Assembly: GCA_043762265.1 (NCBI GenBank)
Contig: JAYUMV010000514.1
Coordinates: 1 to 6,575, forward strand
DNA from: JANXLO01 sp043762265
Lineage (GTDB): Bacteria > Armatimonadota > Chthonomonadetes > Chthonomonadales > Chthonomonadaceae
Reading direction: 5' to 3'
Length of the DNA stretch: 6,575 nucleotides
Shown here: positions 5,546 through 6,575 of the stretch, piece by piece
Layout of the letters: each line of letters starts with the position of its first letter
How positions within the stretch are numbered: the stretch's first letter is position 1
Notes under the pieces: model-generated
What the model was told of the DNA's origin: nothing
Databases searched by the model: none
The model's input: the letters and a program-made list of their open reading frames with translations, nothing else
Position numbers and translations under genes: made by a program

Positions 5546-6220
5546 GTGAACAACTCTCGACGGTTTGTTTTTTCTGCTGGTTTGGCGACGGCAATGCTGG
5601 GCGGTTTGACATTTCTGAGCAGCCAGGCACACGCGGATCTGGTTTTCGTCTCCAACGCTGGCCTGACTACCGGCGGCACCTTCGCTTATGACCTGAACTT
5701 CAGCGATAACATCGACTCAGGAACCGGCCAGCCCACGCAGAGACTCGTGAACGCCGCGAACAGCACCGGGGGCAACACCCCGAGCTTCGCCACCATCTAC
5801 GACGTCTCCGGGCTCAACAGCGCGATCGTCAACCCGACCTATGCCAATCTGTTCACCCTCACCCGGCAGAACATCGGCGTGACGCCGCCCGGAACCGCTC
5901 CCACCGACGACCCTGCTCTGCCCAACATCACTCTGACCTACACGGGGCCAACGGTGACGTCGGATGTGAGCTTTTCAGACATCCTTACCATGAACTCGTC
6001 CTTTACGACCACGAACCCCAACGGACAGTTCACCAGCACCGTGACCAAAAACACGGGAGCGTCTGCCGGTTCCTCCATCGCCTCAATCGGCTTCATCGCA
6101 ATACCCGGCACGATCAGCGCGGCCGCTGTAACCCCGGAGCCCGGCAGCATGGCCCTTCTGGCAGGCGCGGGCCTCTCCGGAAGCGTCTTCGTCCTCCGCC
6201 GCCGCCGCAACCGCAAATAA
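5546..6220 (+). CDS. Secreted PEP-CTERM sorting-domain protein
   Basis: This 224-residue protein is exported and probably processed by an exosortase at the cell surface, in a pathway usually tied to exopolysaccharide or biofilm matrix. Residues 1-30 form a signal peptide: NNSRR, then a hydrophobic run, then AHA before Asp31. The mature part is rich in Thr, Ser, Asn and Gly, lacks Cys, and includes FATIYDVSGL at 81-90, a segment style frequent in such proteins. The C-terminus has the sorting signal: TPEP at 196-199, a hydrophobic segment to about 217, then RRRRNRK. The GTG at 5546 is chosen because it begins a normal signal peptide 8 nt after GAAGAAG. ATG at 5486 would add 20 atypical residues and would leave almost no leader after the predicted transcript start. 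The specific role of the mature domain is unknown. The gene is divergent from the phage head cluster. Confidence 0.85.
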   Translation: MNNSRRFVFSAGLATAMLGGLTFLSSQAHADLVFVSNAGLTTGGTFAYDLNFSDNIDSGTGQPTQRLVNAANSTGGNTPSFATIYDVSGLNSAIVNPTYANLFTLTRQNIGVTPPGTAPTDDPALPNITLTYTGPTVTSDVSFSDILTMNSSFTTTNPNGQFTSTVTKNTGASAGSSIASIGFIAIPGTISAAAVTPEPGSMALLAGAGLSGSVFVLRRRRNRK

Positions 6221-6242
6221 GCAAGCCCTCATCGCTGCCTGC

Positions 6243-6274
6243 ATCTGCCTCCTTCCCTAACCGAGGAGGCAGAT
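6243..6274 (+). terminator. Hairpin after the PEP-CTERM gene
   Basis: ATCTGCCTCC (6243-6252) and GGAGGCAGAT (6265-6274) are perfect 10-bp arms, extended by one T-A pair and one G-U pair around a short loop. It begins 23 bp after the stop codon. A clear U-tract is missing (CGGCTCTCTG follows), so it may end transcription inefficiently, act with Rho, or protect the mRNA end. Confidence 0.55.
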
Positions 6275-6477
6275 CGGCTCTCTGAACCCAGATCTCCTAA
6301 AAACACCCTACAGGATGGGCACGCCAAGCAGACAACAGACGAAGAAGCGCTCTATCCATACTCATTATATCGTCACGATACCTATGTTATCAATGTTTTT
6401 ACAACAATATCCCCTCTTTCCCGAAATCAAGCGGAAGAGATTCCGAACTGCGCCTCACAGACTTTTTTACCGCCTCA
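6275..6477. other. Non-coding interval between hairpin and repeat R2
   Basis: No credible gene is seen. The interval turns AT-rich from about 6365. It contains one perfect dyad, TATCGT-C-ACGATA (6368-6380), which looks operator-like but has no second copy near R1. Nothing else stands out. Confidence 0.5.
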
Positions 6478-6575
6478 AAGCCCAAACATGAAATTTGGAC
6501 GCCTGCTTTTATAAACCAGGGAGGGGGGTCTTTCTATATCTTTAGATAATGATTGCGCCCATTTATCTGTGCTCG
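6478..6575 (+). repeat. Upstream repeat unit R2 (copy 2, ends at window edge)
   Basis: This is the second copy of the ~97-bp unit found at 5326-5422, in the same orientation and about 1.15 kb away. The TATCTTTAGATA dyad (6537-6548) and the terminal CTGTGCTCG are identical to R1. The first palindrome is reduced to CCAAA...TTTGG arms (6482-6498). By analogy with R1 it should lie upstream of another rightward gene beyond the window. Confidence 0.8.

Noticed and set aside
5326..6575. R1 and R2 as ends of a transposon or as phage attachment sites
   Set aside because: They are direct, diverged over their whole length, flank a gene with no transposase, and do not flank the phage genes. Promoter-module duplication explains them better.

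Overview
The window looks like the edge of a prophage, or phage-derived head module, inserted next to a host gene family in a moderately GC-rich, Gram-negative-type bacterium. The host assignment rests on a PEP-CTERM surface protein with an Arg-rich tail and a candidate sigma-54 promoter. Armatimonadota, Planctomycetota or a similar environmental phylum would fit, but this is inference from gene style and not an identification.

Positions 64-5237, all on the minus strand, hold a head-assembly cluster. Read from right to left it is: portal protein (5237-3582), scaffold-like acidic protein (3514-2702), major capsid protein (2623-1559), and two tandem paralogous head-tail adaptor-like proteins (1477-860 and 762-64). 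The order portal, scaffold, capsid, adaptors is that of tailed phages. Each gene has its own strong Shine-Dalgarno site, and the genes are separated by 67-97 nt spacers rather than overlapping. No terminase is present. Directly upstream of the portal gene lies a divergent host-type gene.

Positions 5238-5545 are a divergent regulatory region. It holds a perfect-armed hairpin in the portal leader, a ~97 bp repeat unit (R1) containing two small dyads, and a good match to a sigma-54 (-24/-12) promoter facing right.

Positions 5546-6220 on the plus strand encode a secreted PEP-CTERM protein, followed by a 10-bp-arm hairpin. A second copy of the upstream repeat (R2, 6478-6575) ends exactly at the window edge. 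R1 and R2 have the same orientation, about 1.15 kb apart. The simplest reading is that R2 is the control region of a second PEP-CTERM-type gene just outside the window.

The most unusual points are: (1) the first adaptor gene appears to start at AUC, placed exactly where its tandem paralog has AUG and 8 nt from a perfect AGGAGG; (2) the repeated upstream module combined with a sigma-54-like promoter on the PEP-CTERM gene; (3) the capsid gene's UUG start, preceded by a Shine-Dalgarno site inside its own palindrome.
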